Assembly (NCBI RefSeq): GCF_020099395.1
Contig: NZ_CP083590.1
Location: forward strand, 4,774,001-4,838,000
Source: Streptomyces mobaraensis
GTDB taxonomy: Bacteria > Actinomycetota > Actinomycetes > Streptomycetales > Streptomycetaceae
Reading direction: 5' to 3'
DNA length: 64,000 bases
A program made the position numbers and the translations under genes. This document shows, piece after piece, positions 9,258-18,688 of this stretch. The stretch's first letter is position 1, and each line of letters starts with the position of its first letter. The notes below the pieces were generated by a model that did no database searches, had not been told where the DNA came from, and saw only the letters and a list, made by a program, of their open reading frames with translations.

Positions 9258-9863
9258 ATGACGACCCCCGTCCGCGACTCCCCGCTCGCCCTGACCGTGC
9301 TGGCGCTGCTGCACCAGCAGCCGCTGCACCCGTACGGGATCCAGCGGCTCCTGAAGCAGTGGGGGAAGGACAAAGTCGTCAACGTCAGCCAGCGCGCGAG
9401 CCTCTACCGGACGATCGAACGCCTCTGCCAGGCGGGCCTGATCACCGTTCAGGAGACCGGCCGCGACCAGGCGTACCCCGAACGCACCGTCTACGCCCTC
9501 TCCGACGAGGGCCGCCGGGTCGCACGGGAATGGCTGGACGAGATGCTGGCCGTCCCCCGACAGGAGTTCCCCCGCTTCCCGGCGGCGCTCTCCAACCTGA
9601 TGATGGCGGCCCCGGACGAGGCCGCGGCGGCGCTCAGACGACGGGCGGACACGCTGACCCGCACCCTCAAGGAACTGGACGCCGAACTGGCCGACCAGAC
9701 CGACGCCTTCCCCCGGGTCACGGCCCTGGAGACCGAGTACCTGCGCGCGGTGACGGAGGCGGAGGAGCGGTGGATCCGCTCCATCCTGAACGACCTCCGG
9801 ACAGGCCACCTGACCTGGACACCGGCCGCCGACCCGCCCGATCCCGGCCCGTCGGACGCTTGA
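9258..9863 (+). CDS. PadR family transcriptional regulator
   Basis: 201 residues. The N-terminal winged helix (LALTVLALLHQQPLHPYGIQ ... SLYRTIERLCQAGLI) matches PF03551. A wing with YALSDEGRRVAREWL follows, and then a helical Vir_act_alpha_C-like dimerisation domain. PadR proteins usually repress an adjacent gene and release DNA on binding a small phenolic or drug-like ligand; here the divergent monooxygenase is the natural target. No Shine-Dalgarno is visible before the ATG, consistent with a leaderless start. Confidence 0.92.
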   Translation: MTTPVRDSPLALTVLALLHQQPLHPYGIQRLLKQWGKDKVVNVSQRASLYRTIERLCQAGLITVQETGRDQAYPERTVYALSDEGRRVAREWLDEMLAVPRQEFPRFPAALSNLMMAAPDEAAAALRRRADTLTRTLKELDAELADQTDAFPRVTALETEYLRAVTEAEERWIRSILNDLRTGHLTWTPAADPPDPGPSDA

Positions 9864-10110
9864 GGGCGCCGGCTCCTCAACTGTCCGGCGCGTGAGCACA
9901 GCGCACCCGGCACTGACCCACCCGCCCTTGCCGCTCACCCACTCAGCGCGTCCTTGGTGTGAGAACGGCGCACCCGGCACTGACCCACCCACCCTCGCCG
10001 CGCACCCACCCAGCCCGTCCGGCGTTTGAGGACAGCGCGCGCAGCGTGCTGCGGGGGTGCGGGGGCTTGCCCCCGCAAGAAACGGTGAAAGGGCGGGACC
10101 GGGGCACCCC
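9864..10110 (+). repeat. compound interspersed repeat with hairpin
   Basis: Following padR, a unit with GCGCACCCGGCACTGACCC occurs twice (near 9901 and 9967), so about 66 bases are tandemly duplicated. The second copy runs into a full GTCCGGCGTTTGAGGAC element (from 10014). That element ends in a perfect 9-bp hairpin at 10058-10077 (TGCGGGGGC tt GCCCCCGCA), then AAACGGTGAAAGGGCGGG. It is probably the padR terminator. No coding capacity is evident. Confidence 0.75.
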
Positions 10111-10202
10111 AAAAACCACCACGCGACCGCAACGCCCTCCCGGGCCGACGGCCGCCGCCCCGAGCGCCCAAGGTCAGCCTTCTGCCGCCCGGGCGTACCG
10201 CC

Positions 10203-10320
10203 CCCGCCGGGCGGGGCGACCCCGCCGGGCGGGGCGAACCCACCGGGCGGGGCGAACCCACCGCCCGGGGCGAACCCACCGCCCGGGGTGAACCCGCCGT
10301 GCGGGGCGAACCCACCGCCC
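10203..10320. repeat. 18-bp tandem repeat, about 6.5 copies
   Basis: Tandem array with consensus CACCGGGCGGGGCGAACC, each copy differing by one to four bases. It lies 26 bases upstream of the DUF3311 start. Read in one frame it would give Pro-Pro-Gly-Gly-Ala-Asn hexapeptides, but no start or ribosome site supports translation, so I treat it as non-coding. Confidence 0.85.
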
Positions 10321-10346
10321 AAGCAAGACCACCTAGGGTCAACGCC

Positions 10347-10547
10347 GTGTTGAAGAAACGTCCCACCCTCCTCTGGCTCCTAGCCCCCTACGCGCTCTAC
10401 CTGGCCACCCTCCCCCTGACCAACCGCGTCCACCCCACCCTCCTCGGCCTCCCCTTCCTCTTCTTCTGGCTGCTCCTGGCAACCCTCCTCACCCCAGTCG
10501 CCGTCTGGCTGGCCTGGCGCGGCGACCGCAAGCGAGGCCGAGTGTGA
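10347..10547 (+). CDS. DUF3311 small membrane protein
   Basis: 66-residue protein beginning VLKKRPTLLWLLAPYALYLA (GTG start), with two hydrophobic segments separated by TNRVHPTLLGLPF, the DUF3311 pattern. Its stop overlaps the start of the following sodium:solute symporter in GTGA. In actinobacteria DUF3311 genes often sit directly before such symporters and are presumed to be accessory subunits. The upstream ribosome site is weak. Confidence 0.85.
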   Translation: MLKKRPTLLWLLAPYALYLATLPLTNRVHPTLLGLPFLFFWLLLATLLTPVAVWLAWRGDRKRGRV

Positions 10548-12157
10548 ACGCCGCCAACGCCACAACCGCCGCCACCGTCACCGCGGCCAACGCCACCAAC
10601 GCCACCACCGCGACAACCGTCTTCGGCATCTTCATGGTCCTCACGGTCGCCCTGGGCCTCCTGGCCGTCCGGGGCAGGGGCAAAGGCGGCGGCATCGCCG
10701 AGTGGTCGGTCGGCGGCCGCAGTCTCGGCACGGTGATGATCTGGGTGCTGATGGCCGGCGAGGGCTACACCAGCTTCAGCTACCTGGGTGCCGCCGGCTG
10801 GGGCTACAACTTCGGCTCGCCCGTCCTCTACGTCATCGCCTACCTGTCCTGTGGGTACGCGATCGGCTACGTCGTCGGCCCGACCCTCTGGTCGTACGCC
10901 CGCCGGCACGGCCTCGTCTCGATCACCGACATGGTCGCCCACCGCTACGGCCGCCCCTGGCTCGGCGCCTTGGTCGCGGTGCTGGCGACCGTCTGCCTCC
11001 TGCCCTACATCCAGCTCCAGATCACGGGCATGGGCGTCGTCGTCTCGACCATCTCCTATGGCGCCATCAGCCTGAACTGGGCCTATTTCATCGCCTTCGC
11101 CGTCACGACCGCCTTCGTCGTGGTCAGCGGACTGCGCGGCAGCGCATGGGTCTCGGTGCTGAAGGACGTCCTCGTCATCGGTACCCTCGCCTTCCTCGCG
11201 ATCTACGTCCCGATGCACCACTTCGACGGCTACGGTCCGTTCCTCGACCGGCTGGTGGCCGAGAAACCGCAGTGGCTCACCCTCAGCGGACACGGGGGCA
11301 GCGGACTCGGCGCGACCTGGTTCGCGACCACCAGCTTCCTCAACTCCCTCACCGTCGTCATCTTCCCCACCACGGTGGCCGGTTACCTGGGCGCGCGGAG
11401 CGCCGACGCCCTGCGGCGCAACGCCGTTCTGCTGCCGTTCTACAACGTGCTGCTCTTCGTCCCCATGCTGCTGGGCATGGCCGCGATCTTCGTCGTGCCC
11501 GGACTGACCGGGGCGGGCTCCAACCTGGCCCTGTTCAAGCTGGTCGTCGACTCGCTGCCGGCCTGGCTGGTCGGGGTGATCGGGGTGGCGGCGGCCCTGT
11601 CGTCGATCGTGCCGATGGCGGTGTTCATGCTGGTCATCGGGACGATGTGGGGTCGGAGCGTCCTGGGCACGGTGCCCGCCCTCGTGGACCGGCCGCGACG
11701 GCAGCGGTTCGCGGCGCAGACCGTGGTGGTCGTGGCGGGGGCGGCGGCGCTGATCCTGACGTACGCCGCGCCCAACACGCTCGTCAGGCTCTCGCTGATC
11801 TCCTACGAGGGCATGGCCCAGCTCGTCCCCATGATCCTGCTGGGTCTGGTGTGGCGGAGGATGACGCTGTGGGGTGCGCTGAGCGGACTGGCCGTGGGCG
11901 GCGCCCTGGTCTGCGCGCTCGTCTTCACCGAACACGACCCGGTGGGCGGGGTGAACGCGGGGGCGCTGGCGCTCGGCGTGAACCTCGTCGTGGCGCTCGC
12001 GGTCTCGTGGCTGGGACCGAAGCCGGCGGACGACCGGCCGGACGCCGAGGTACTGGCCTCGGACCCGGGACCCGAGGAGTCCGGGCCGGCCGGGGCGGCC
12101 GGGACCGGACGAGTGCCTGTGGCGGACGGGCCTGAGGGGAGCGCGAACGGAACCTGA
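10544..12157 (+). CDS. sodium:solute symporter family transporter (MctP-like)
   Basis: 537-residue transporter of the SSS family with about 13 membrane segments; WSVGGRSLG, MAGEGYTSFSYLGAAGW and a SITDMVAHRYGRP loop resemble MctP-type monocarboxylate permeases. It would import short organic acids such as pyruvate, lactate or acetate with sodium or protons; the substrate assignment is inference. The first 22 residues are an unusual Asn/Ala/Thr repeat (NAANATTAATVTAANATNAT). It is coupled to DUF3311 by a 4-base overlap. Confidence 0.88.
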   Translation: MNAANATTAATVTAANATNATTATTVFGIFMVLTVALGLLAVRGRGKGGGIAEWSVGGRSLGTVMIWVLMAGEGYTSFSYLGAAGWGYNFGSPVLYVIAYLSCGYAIGYVVGPTLWSYARRHGLVSITDMVAHRYGRPWLGALVAVLATVCLLPYIQLQITGMGVVVSTISYGAISLNWAYFIAFAVTTAFVVVSGLRGSAWVSVLKDVLVIGTLAFLAIYVPMHHFDGYGPFLDRLVAEKPQWLTLSGHGGSGLGATWFATTSFLNSLTVVIFPTTVAGYLGARSADALRRNAVLLPFYNVLLFVPMLLGMAAIFVVPGLTGAGSNLALFKLVVDSLPAWLVGVIGVAAALSSIVPMAVFMLVIGTMWGRSVLGTVPALVDRPRRQRFAAQTVVVVAGAAALILTYAAPNTLVRLSLISYEGMAQLVPMILLGLVWRRMTLWGALSGLAVGGALVCALVFTEHDPVGGVNAGALALGVNLVVALAVSWLGPKPADDRPDAEVLASDPGPEESGPAGAAGTGRVPVADGPEGSANGT

Positions 12158-12306
12158 CGGGGGCTTGGCCGGGGGCCCGAACGGCTCTGAACAGGGCGGA
12201 CGGTCCCGGCGGCGCCGTTGTCAGTGGGGCCGTCTACTATCGGAACGACTGGAGGACCGACCGGGACCAGGGATCGGTCCAGGGACCGGACCAGGGGGGG
12301 AGCACG

Positions 12307-12624
12307 ATGAAGCGCGTCATCCGCACACACATCGCCATGTTCCTCATCCTGTGCGCGGAACTCCTGCTCGCGCAGTGCGGACTGCTGAGCATCCTGATGA
12401 GCGCGGTCGCCGTCGCCTCGACGACCGCCGTCGCGGCGGCCCTGACGGTACGCGCCGTCCTCGTGGCGGCGGCCGTCCGCACGGGCCCGCTGACCCCGAC
12501 CCGAATACGCACCGCGATCCGGGACAGGGAACTGCGCACAGCCTTCCTCGCCCAACGCGACCCCGACGCCAGGGGCCGCCGGCGCCCGAGGGCGCCCGGA
12601 CGTCTCGTCCTGACGGCCGCGTAG
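12307..12624 (+). CDS. small membrane protein (DUF6412-like)
   Basis: 105 residues, with a GGGGGGAG ribosome site before the ATG. Two hydrophobic stretches (residues about 8-30 and 35-58) are followed by a cytoplasmic tail, FLAQRDPDARGRRRPRAPG. The tail resembles the signature of a small actinobacterial family that commonly precedes a YidC-like gene, as it does here. A TACTAT at 12235-12240 could be its -10. Function unknown; the family name is from memory. Confidence 0.75.
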   Translation: MKRVIRTHIAMFLILCAELLLAQCGLLSILMSAVAVASTTAVAAALTVRAVLVAAAVRTGPLTPTRIRTAIRDRELRTAFLAQRDPDARGRRRPRAPGRLVLTAA

Positions 12625-12969
12625 CCGCTCCCCGCCGCTCCGGCGCGGGGCCTCACCGCCCCCTGCCGCGTGTGCGCACCGCCTCCGAAACGGCAGCGGT
12701 GCGCCACGGGCGACACATGACGCGCCTTCCCAGCCGAGCCGCTTGACGGCTCCTAGGGCGGCCCGTTCCCCGCCGAGCACCGCACGTCGACACCGGCCCC
12801 CTCACCCGCCAGGGGGCAGGCCGACGGCGAGGAGCAGCGCGGCTCGTCACGCCGAATCCGGCGGACCGGTGACTGTGTCGGCTACGACGTCGATGACGAC
12901 GCAGGGACGACACCACCGGCCCGCCGTACCGAACTCCGGCACGACGAGACCCCCGTGGAGGGCTCCACC
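12625..12969. other. intergenic region before the YidC-like gene
   Basis: About 345 bases. Near the start is a GC-rich inverted repeat (GGAGCGGCGGGGAGCGGC-type stems) that could terminate the upstream gene. The rest presumably holds the yidC promoter. No frame looks coding. Confidence 0.45.
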
Positions 12970-13776
12970 ATGTCCTTTTTCGCGCCCCTGGGTGCACTCC
13001 TGTCCCATGTCGCCGACGCGCTCGAACCCGCCTTCGGGGCCTCGGCGACAGCCGTCACCATCGTCCTGCTCACCCTGGGCGTACGGTTCTGCCTCCACCC
13101 CCTGTCCCGCTCCGCCGCCCGCGGCGAACGGGCCAAGGCGGCCCTGGCCCCGCGGCTGGCGGAGCTGAAGCGCAAGCACGGCAAGGATCCGGAGCGGCTG
13201 CGGCACGCGACGGCCGAGCTGTACGCGGAGACCGGTGTGTCCCCGCTGGCGGGCTGTCTGCCCATGCTCGTCCAACTGCCCGTCTTCTACGTCATGTACC
13301 ACCTGTTCTCGACCGGATCCGGAGGTGACCTCCTCGACCACACCCTGTTCGGCGCCCCGCTCGGCGGCCGGTGGACGAACGCCCTCGCCGACGGCGGCCC
13401 GCTGGGCTCGCACGGCCTCGTCTACCTGGTCCTGTTCGCGGTGGTGGCCGCAGCCGCCACCTGGACGTTCCGGCGTGCCCGCCGGACGGCCGCCGCGACG
13501 CCGCTCCCCGCCACCACCGACAACTCCGTGCCGGGCGCGGAGGCGGTCGCCCTGGCGGCGCGGATCTCACCGTTCCTGCCCTTCGCCACCCTGATCACCG
13601 TGGCGGTCGTACCGCTCGCCGCGGCCCTGTACGTGGTGACGACGACGCTGTGGACGGCGGCGGAACGGGCGTACCTCCACCGGGGCGGGACCGGTCTGAC
13701 GACCGGCCCGACGACCGGTCCGGAGGCTGACGGAGCCGCACCGGCTCCCCGCCGCCGCCGTCCCACGACCGGGTGA
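12970..13776 (+). CDS. YidC/Oxa1 family membrane protein insertase
   Basis: 268-residue insertase paralog. The N-terminal helix is followed by TAVTIVLLTLGVRFCLHPLS (conserved Arg in the hydrophilic groove), the cytoplasmic coiled hairpin ELKRKHGKDPERLRHATAEL, the conserved AGCLPMLVQLPVFYVMY helix, and three further membrane segments. A basic tail ends RRRRPTTG. Streptomyces genomes carry several such genes; this one is likely an accessory paralog because it lies outside the rnpA-jag cluster. ATG 12970 gives a normal start for the family. Confidence 0.88.
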   Translation: MSFFAPLGALLSHVADALEPAFGASATAVTIVLLTLGVRFCLHPLSRSAARGERAKAALAPRLAELKRKHGKDPERLRHATAELYAETGVSPLAGCLPMLVQLPVFYVMYHLFSTGSGGDLLDHTLFGAPLGGRWTNALADGGPLGSHGLVYLVLFAVVAAAATWTFRRARRTAAATPLPATTDNSVPGAEAVALAARISPFLPFATLITVAVVPLAAALYVVTTTLWTAAERAYLHRGGTGLTTGPTTGPEADGAAPAPRRRRPTTG

Positions 13777-13883
13777 ACGGCGGGCGGCGACGGCCGTCCG
13801 ACGGCCGGTCGTCGCCGTCCACAGGCCGAAACGCCACTTGCCGACCGTCCCCAGGATCTTGGACGATCGACCGGTCGTGTATG

Positions 13884-13977
13884 ACGCACCGAGCGCAGTG
13901 GGCGCACCGAGCACACCGAGCGCGTCGATCGCGCCCAGCGCACCGAGCCCGCGCATCACGCACCGAGTTCGCCGAGG
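13884..13977. repeat. imperfect CGCACCGAG direct repeats
   Basis: Between the yidC-like and FAH genes the octamer GCACCGAG recurs at about 13886, 13903, 13939 and 13969, with a variant near 13911. Spacing is irregular. Probably slippage-derived non-coding sequence in the FAH gene leader. Confidence 0.6.
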
Positions 13978-13995
13978 CACCGGAGGGTTGGACCG

Positions 13996-14853
13996 ATGAA
14001 GCTGCTCCGGGTCGGCCCGGCGGGGGCGGAGCGCCCCGCGCTGCTGGACGAGGAGGGCACGCTGCGCGACCTCTCCGCGCTCGTCCCGGACGTGGACGGC
14101 GCGCTGCTTGGCGACCGCCCGCTGCTCGCCCACATCCGGGCGGCCGTCGGCGCGCGCGTGCTCGCGGCCCTGGACCCGGTGGGCCTGCGGATCGGCCCGC
14201 CGGTGGCCCGGATCGGCAAGATCGTCTGCGTGGGGCTCAACTACCGCGCCCACGTAGCGGAGATCGGCGCTCGCACGCCCGCCGAGCCCGTCCTCTTCCT
14301 CAAGGCCCCGGACACCGTCGTCGGTCCGGACGACCCCGTGCTCGTCCCGCCCGGCAGTCTCAAGACCGACTGGGAGGCCGAACTCGCCGTCGTCATCGGC
14401 CGCACGGCCCGCCGGCTGACCACGGACGAGGAGGCGCTGGCCGCCGTCGCCGGCTACACCATCAGCAACGACGTGTCCGAACGCGCCTACCAGCTCGAAC
14501 GCGGCGGCCAGTGGGACAAGGGCAAGAACTGCGAGACGTTCAACCCGCTGGGCCCCTGGCTCGTCACCGCCGACGAGGTGCCCGACCCCCAGGAACTGAC
14601 GATCCACGCCTGGGTCAACGGCGCGCTGATGCAGGAGGGGAGCACGGCGGACCAGATCTTCCCGGTGGCTCATCTCGTGCGCTATATCAGTCAGTTCATG
14701 ACGCTCTACCCTGGTGACGTCATCAACACCGGCACCCCGGCGGGCGTCGCCCTGGGCCGGCCCGAGCCCAAGCCGTACCTCCGCTCCGGAGACGTCGTCG
14801 AACTCGCGATCGACGGTCTGGGGCGGCAGCGGCAGCACCTCAAGGGCGGGTAG
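13996..14853 (+). CDS. fumarylacetoacetate hydrolase family protein
   Basis: 285-residue FAH-fold enzyme (PF01557). A variable N-terminal domain precedes KIVCVGLNYRAHVAEIG, the metal-site motif DWEAELAVVIG, GYTISNDVSER and PGDVINTGTPAGVALG. Relatives are ureidoglycolate lyases, 2-hydroxyhepta-2,4-diene-1,7-dioate isomerases or acylpyruvases; the sequence does not tell which. The Glu/Glu/Asp set expected for Mg2+ or Mn2+ binding appears intact. GGAGG lies 8 bases before the ATG. Confidence 0.93.
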   Translation: MKLLRVGPAGAERPALLDEEGTLRDLSALVPDVDGALLGDRPLLAHIRAAVGARVLAALDPVGLRIGPPVARIGKIVCVGLNYRAHVAEIGARTPAEPVLFLKAPDTVVGPDDPVLVPPGSLKTDWEAELAVVIGRTARRLTTDEEALAAVAGYTISNDVSERAYQLERGGQWDKGKNCETFNPLGPWLVTADEVPDPQELTIHAWVNGALMQEGSTADQIFPVAHLVRYISQFMTLYPGDVINTGTPAGVALGRPEPKPYLRSGDVVELAIDGLGRQRQHLKGG

Positions 14854-14950
14854 GCGCGGAGGCATCCGGGGCGGCGGGGCGGGGTGCGTTCGGGGGAACG
14901 GGCGCGTGTGCTGCCCGAGGGGGTCGGTCGTGGTGTGCTTATTTTCGGAT

Positions 14951-15457
14951 ATGCGGCACAGTCTTCGCCGGGCCCGCCTCCGGGTCCGTCCCACCGCCCG
15001 GGCCACGGTCGCCGCGACGGCGACGGTCATGGCGACGACGATCAGCGGCGCCCTGCTGCTCTGCGCCTTCACCGCCCCCGGCACCACCGACCCCGACCCC
15101 GACGCCGCGGCCCGCTGCGCGGCGGGCGCCCCGGGCGCCTGCGTCGGCGGCGCCCCCCTTACCGGCGCCGACCGGCTCGAAACGGAGGCGGGCCAGGACG
15201 ACGGGCAGGACGCCCCGCCCTGGCCCCTCGGCTCCGCGGCCCCCACCGCCCTCCCCACCGACCCCGCCCTCCGCGCCCGACTCCCCATCACCGTCGCCCC
15301 CTTGTCCGCCGCCCGCCCCGCCGCCGACGGCCGGGAACAGGGCCACCACGGGCCGCCGATGAGCGGCGACATGGCCCTCGGCGGCTCTCTGGTCCTCCTG
15401 GGCTCGGGCCTGGCCCTGGCCGTCCTCTACCGCTCACGGGCAGAGGACGACATGTGA
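14951..15457 (+). CDS. hypothetical membrane-anchored protein
   Basis: 168 residues from ATG 14951. An Arg-rich N-terminus and a hydrophobic segment (about residues 20-40) are followed by an Ala/Pro/Asp-rich region containing the pair CAAGAPGAC. A second hydrophobic segment lies near the C-terminus (DMALGGSLVLLGSGLALAVLY). Third codon positions are almost all G/C, supporting real coding. I do not recognise the family. Confidence 0.6.
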   Translation: MRHSLRRARLRVRPTARATVAATATVMATTISGALLLCAFTAPGTTDPDPDAAARCAAGAPGACVGGAPLTGADRLETEAGQDDGQDAPPWPLGSAAPTALPTDPALRARLPITVAPLSAARPAADGREQGHHGPPMSGDMALGGSLVLLGSGLALAVLYRSRAEDDM

Positions 15458-15558
15458 CCCACGCCACTTCGTGACCCGTCACGTCCGCACCCCGCCGTCC
15501 GTCCAGACTCCAGACCGGCCCCGCAGCCGGCCGGCCCGGTCAGGAGAGAGGACGAGAC

Positions 15559-16014
15559 ATGGAAACCGTGACGGTACGACGCGTCATCGCGGCCCCGATC
15601 GCCGACGTCTTCGAGTGGTGCGCCACGACCACCAACTACACCCGCTCCCCGTTCGTCCTCAAGGCCCGTCTGGCCCGTCCCGGCGCGGACGCGCCGTACG
15701 GGGTGGGCGCCGTCCGGCTGCACACCTGGCTGATCGGCTGGTTCCGCGAACGCGTCACGGCCTACAACCCGCCCTACGACTTCACCTACGACGTCGACCG
15801 AAGCTACCCGCCGGCCCGCCACGAGCTGGGCCGCATGACGTTCGCCGAAGTCCCGGAAGGCACGCTCGTCACCTGGACGACGACCTTCGGCCTCCCCATC
15901 CCGGGCGGCGCCCGCCTCGCCCGCCACTTCGCCAAGCCCGTCATCACCCGCGTCTTCGCCGACATCCTGACCGCCGCCGAGAGGTCCCTCACCACGACGA
16001 CGGCCCGGACCTGA
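15559..16014 (+). CDS. SRPBCC family protein
   Basis: 151 residues with an AGGAGAGAGGA ribosome site. The helix-grip (Bet v 1/START-like) fold is suggested by the start METVTVRRVIAAPIADVFEWCATTTNYTRSP and by the strand pattern LGRMTFAEVPEGTLVTWTTTF. Such proteins bind hydrophobic ligands or act as cyclases; no catalytic residues can be assigned. It stands alone between a small membrane protein and an acetyltransferase. Confidence 0.85.
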   Translation: METVTVRRVIAAPIADVFEWCATTTNYTRSPFVLKARLARPGADAPYGVGAVRLHTWLIGWFRERVTAYNPPYDFTYDVDRSYPPARHELGRMTFAEVPEGTLVTWTTTFGLPIPGGARLARHFAKPVITRVFADILTAAERSLTTTTART

Positions 16015-16146
16015 CAAACCCCAAGCGATTCCGGCCCACGACCGACCCGGAACGTCCCGGAACGCACGTCCGTCCCACCAGCACCCCACGGCGCCCATGA
16101 GAAGATCCGTGCCCTGCCCGCCGGTTCCGACCCGTGGAGAACGACG

Positions 16147-16701
16147 ATGTACGCGATACCCCTCGACGACAACGGCGGCGAGCTGGGCCCCCTGGAACCC
16201 TGGCACGCCGAGGAGTTCCTGGCCTGCGTCGTCCGGAGCGGGGACTTCGTCGGGCGGTTCCTCCCCGTCCCGCACAAGATCACCGACCTGGAGTCGAGCC
16301 GCGCGTACCTCCGCTCGTACATGGAGAAGGCCGCCACCGACACCGGCCGGCTGTACGGCATCAGGCTGGACGGCACGCTGGTCGGCGTCGTCCTGTTCCG
16401 CGTCATGGACGTCGAACAGGGCACGGCGGAGGTCGGCTGCTGGCTCGAACCGGCCGCCGCCGGCAAGGGCCTGGTCACCCGGGCCGCGCGGCACATCATC
16501 GACTGGGCCGTCGAGGAGCGGGGCATCCACCGCATCGAGTGGCGCGCCGCGACCCACAACGAGCCCAGCATCGCCGTCGCCCGCCGCCTCGGCATGACGA
16601 AGGAGGGCGTCCTGCGGGAGCACTTCCTCCACGCGGGCGAGCGGCACGACTTCGAGATCTGGTCGGTCCTCGCCCCGGAGTGGCGAGCGGCGAAGAAGTG
16701 A
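16147..16701 (+). CDS. GNAT acetyltransferase (RimJ/RimL type)
   Basis: 184 residues with the RimJ/RimL layout: LEPWHAEEFLACVVRS at the front, GTAEVGCWLEPAAAGKGLVTRAAR (acetyl-CoA loop), IEWRAATHNEPSIAVARRLGM and a tail HDFEIWSVLAPEW. It would N-acetylate a protein terminus or a small amine. No operon partner is evident. Confidence 0.9.
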   Translation: MYAIPLDDNGGELGPLEPWHAEEFLACVVRSGDFVGRFLPVPHKITDLESSRAYLRSYMEKAATDTGRLYGIRLDGTLVGVVLFRVMDVEQGTAEVGCWLEPAAAGKGLVTRAARHIIDWAVEERGIHRIEWRAATHNEPSIAVARRLGMTKEGVLREHFLHAGERHDFEIWSVLAPEWRAAKK

Positions 16702-16758
16702 CGGCCGGATAGCACAGGTGTCCTCGTCGGCCACCGGGATGTGAGGGGCGAATCAACG

Positions 16759-18661
16759 GTGCGTCTCCATCGCCTCTTCCTCTCCGAAGCGCGGGTGTAC
16801 CCCGCACGAGTGCTCGGCGCGGCGTTCGCCTGCGCGGTGACGGCCGCCGCGGTGGGGGCCTGCGGGCTGCTGCTCGCCGCGGTGGAGCAGTCACCGGCCG
16901 GTGCCTGGGTATCGGGTGCCCAAGGCGTGAAGGACACCGAGAACCTGCTCAGCCTGCTGATCACCCTCATGGTCATGTCCGCGGTGATGGTGTTGGGGAC
17001 GACCGTGTCCTTGTGGACGTCGCAACGCCTGCCGGAGTTCGCCGTCCTCCGGGCGCTGGGGGCGACCGTCGGCCGGATCCGCGCCCTGGTGACCACCGAC
17101 GTTCTGTGGCTCGCGGCCCTCGCATCGGTCCTGGGGGTCGGGGCGGGGACGGTGCCGCTCGCGCGGTGGTGCCGAAGTCTGCTGGTGGAACGGGAGTTGC
17201 TACCGGGATCCGTGCAGTTGCCGGGAGCGGGCACGACCGCGCTCGTCGGCGCGGCGGTGTGTGCCGCGGTCTGCTGCATCGCCGTTCTCGCCGGGCTGGG
17301 GGCCATCCACGCGGCGGGCCGGGCCAGCGCCATCGCCGCGGTGCGCGGAGGGACGGACCAGCCGGAGGGCGGACGGCGCCGGGCCCGCTTGTTCACGGGC
17401 CTGGCCATGGCGCTGCTCCTGTGCCTCCCCCTCCTGGTCATCATCATGGTGCCGCAGATGCCGGACATGTACCGGGCGGCCATGGCGACGGGGCTGGCGC
17501 TGGTTCTCCTGCCGACGCTGGCCGTGCTGGGGCCGTGGGTCATCCCCGTCCTGAGCGGTCCCTTCGCTGCCGCTCTGCGCCTGCTGGACCGCCGGCTGGG
17601 CAAGGTCGCGGCCGCCGGTCTGCGCGGAACGTCCGGCCGCACCGCGGCGGTCGCCGTCCCGGTCCTGATCGCGCTGGGCATCTCGACCTGCATGCTCGGC
17701 GCCGACACCCACGTGAACCAGGCCGTACGGGAGCAGACCGCCCAGGCCCTGCGCGCGCACGCCGTGGTCACGGCCCACGACGGCGTCCGACTGCCCGCCG
17801 AACCGCCGGCCCTGCGACGGGCAACGGCGGTTCCGGTACTGGCCGCGCGGCTGAAGACGCCGCCTTCCTTCTGGGAGAAACGCCCCAAGCCGCAACGCGC
17901 CTGGGGCGTCGACGGCAAAGCGCTGAAGAAGGTGCTCGACCTCGATGTCACACAGGGAGACCTCGGACGGGTCGATACCGGATCCTGCGCCGCCGGCTCG
18001 ACCGTCGCGCAGGCCCAGGGCTGGCACCTGGGACAGCGGGTGCGCCTCACCTTCGCCGACGGACGGCGGCAATCACTGCGACTGGCCGCGGTCTACCAGC
18101 GGGATTTCGCCTTCCCGGGCCTGCTGCTGTCACGGAAATCGGTGCTGGCACACACACCGGACGCGTCGGCCGATCGGATCTTCCTCACCGGTGACAGCGG
18201 CGCGTGGCCGACCACTCCTGGGCAACGGGTGCGGTCACAGGACGACTACCTCTCCCGCCTGCAACCACGCAACCCTGCCGATTCCTTCGCCACTTACCTG
18301 ATCGTCGCCATCGTCACCGGCTATGCGCTGCTGTCCGCGGCCAACACCTGCGCCTTGGCCCAACGGGACCGCGACTCCGAGAGGGCTCGTCTCCGCGCCA
18401 TGGGCCTGAGCCGACCGCAGCTCTTCCGGCTGGTCGCCCTGGAAACGCTGGCCGCTACGGCCGTGGGAGCTGTCCTTCGTCTCACTCGTCTGCCTCGCGC
18501 CCCTGGCCAGCCAGTTGGGCCAGGGCCTGTGGCCGGCTTTCAACTGGCCGTGGCTGACGGGCGTCACCGCGGCGACGCTCGCACTGACCGTCGGTGTGTC
18601 CGTATGCGCCGCGCATCCCGCGCGTCGGATCGGCAGGCAGTACGCCGAGGCATCGGCGTGA
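16759..18661 (+). pseudogene. FtsX-like ABC permease, frameshifted near the 3' end
   Basis: The reading frame from GTG 16759 encodes a two-block FtsX/MacB-type permease with two membrane clusters and an extracytoplasmic domain. At LVALETLAATAVGA (about 18470) the expected last helix leaves this frame. It resumes in another frame as WELSFVSLVCLAPLAS ... AHPARRIGRQYAEASA and stops at 18661. In the original frame the tail is Arg/Pro-rich and unlike the family, running on to 18735. No ATPase gene is adjacent, so the gene is orphaned as well as shifted. A sequencing error is the alternative explanation. Confidence 0.75.
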
Positions 18662-18688
18662 AATCGCTGTCACCTGTTGCATCTGCAC

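Noticed and set aside
10057..10353. Possible collagen-like or PPGGAN-repeat protein
   Set aside because: The hexapeptide repeats come from an 18-bp DNA tandem array; there is no ribosome site, and the frame runs through the interspersed repeat and the DUF3311 start.
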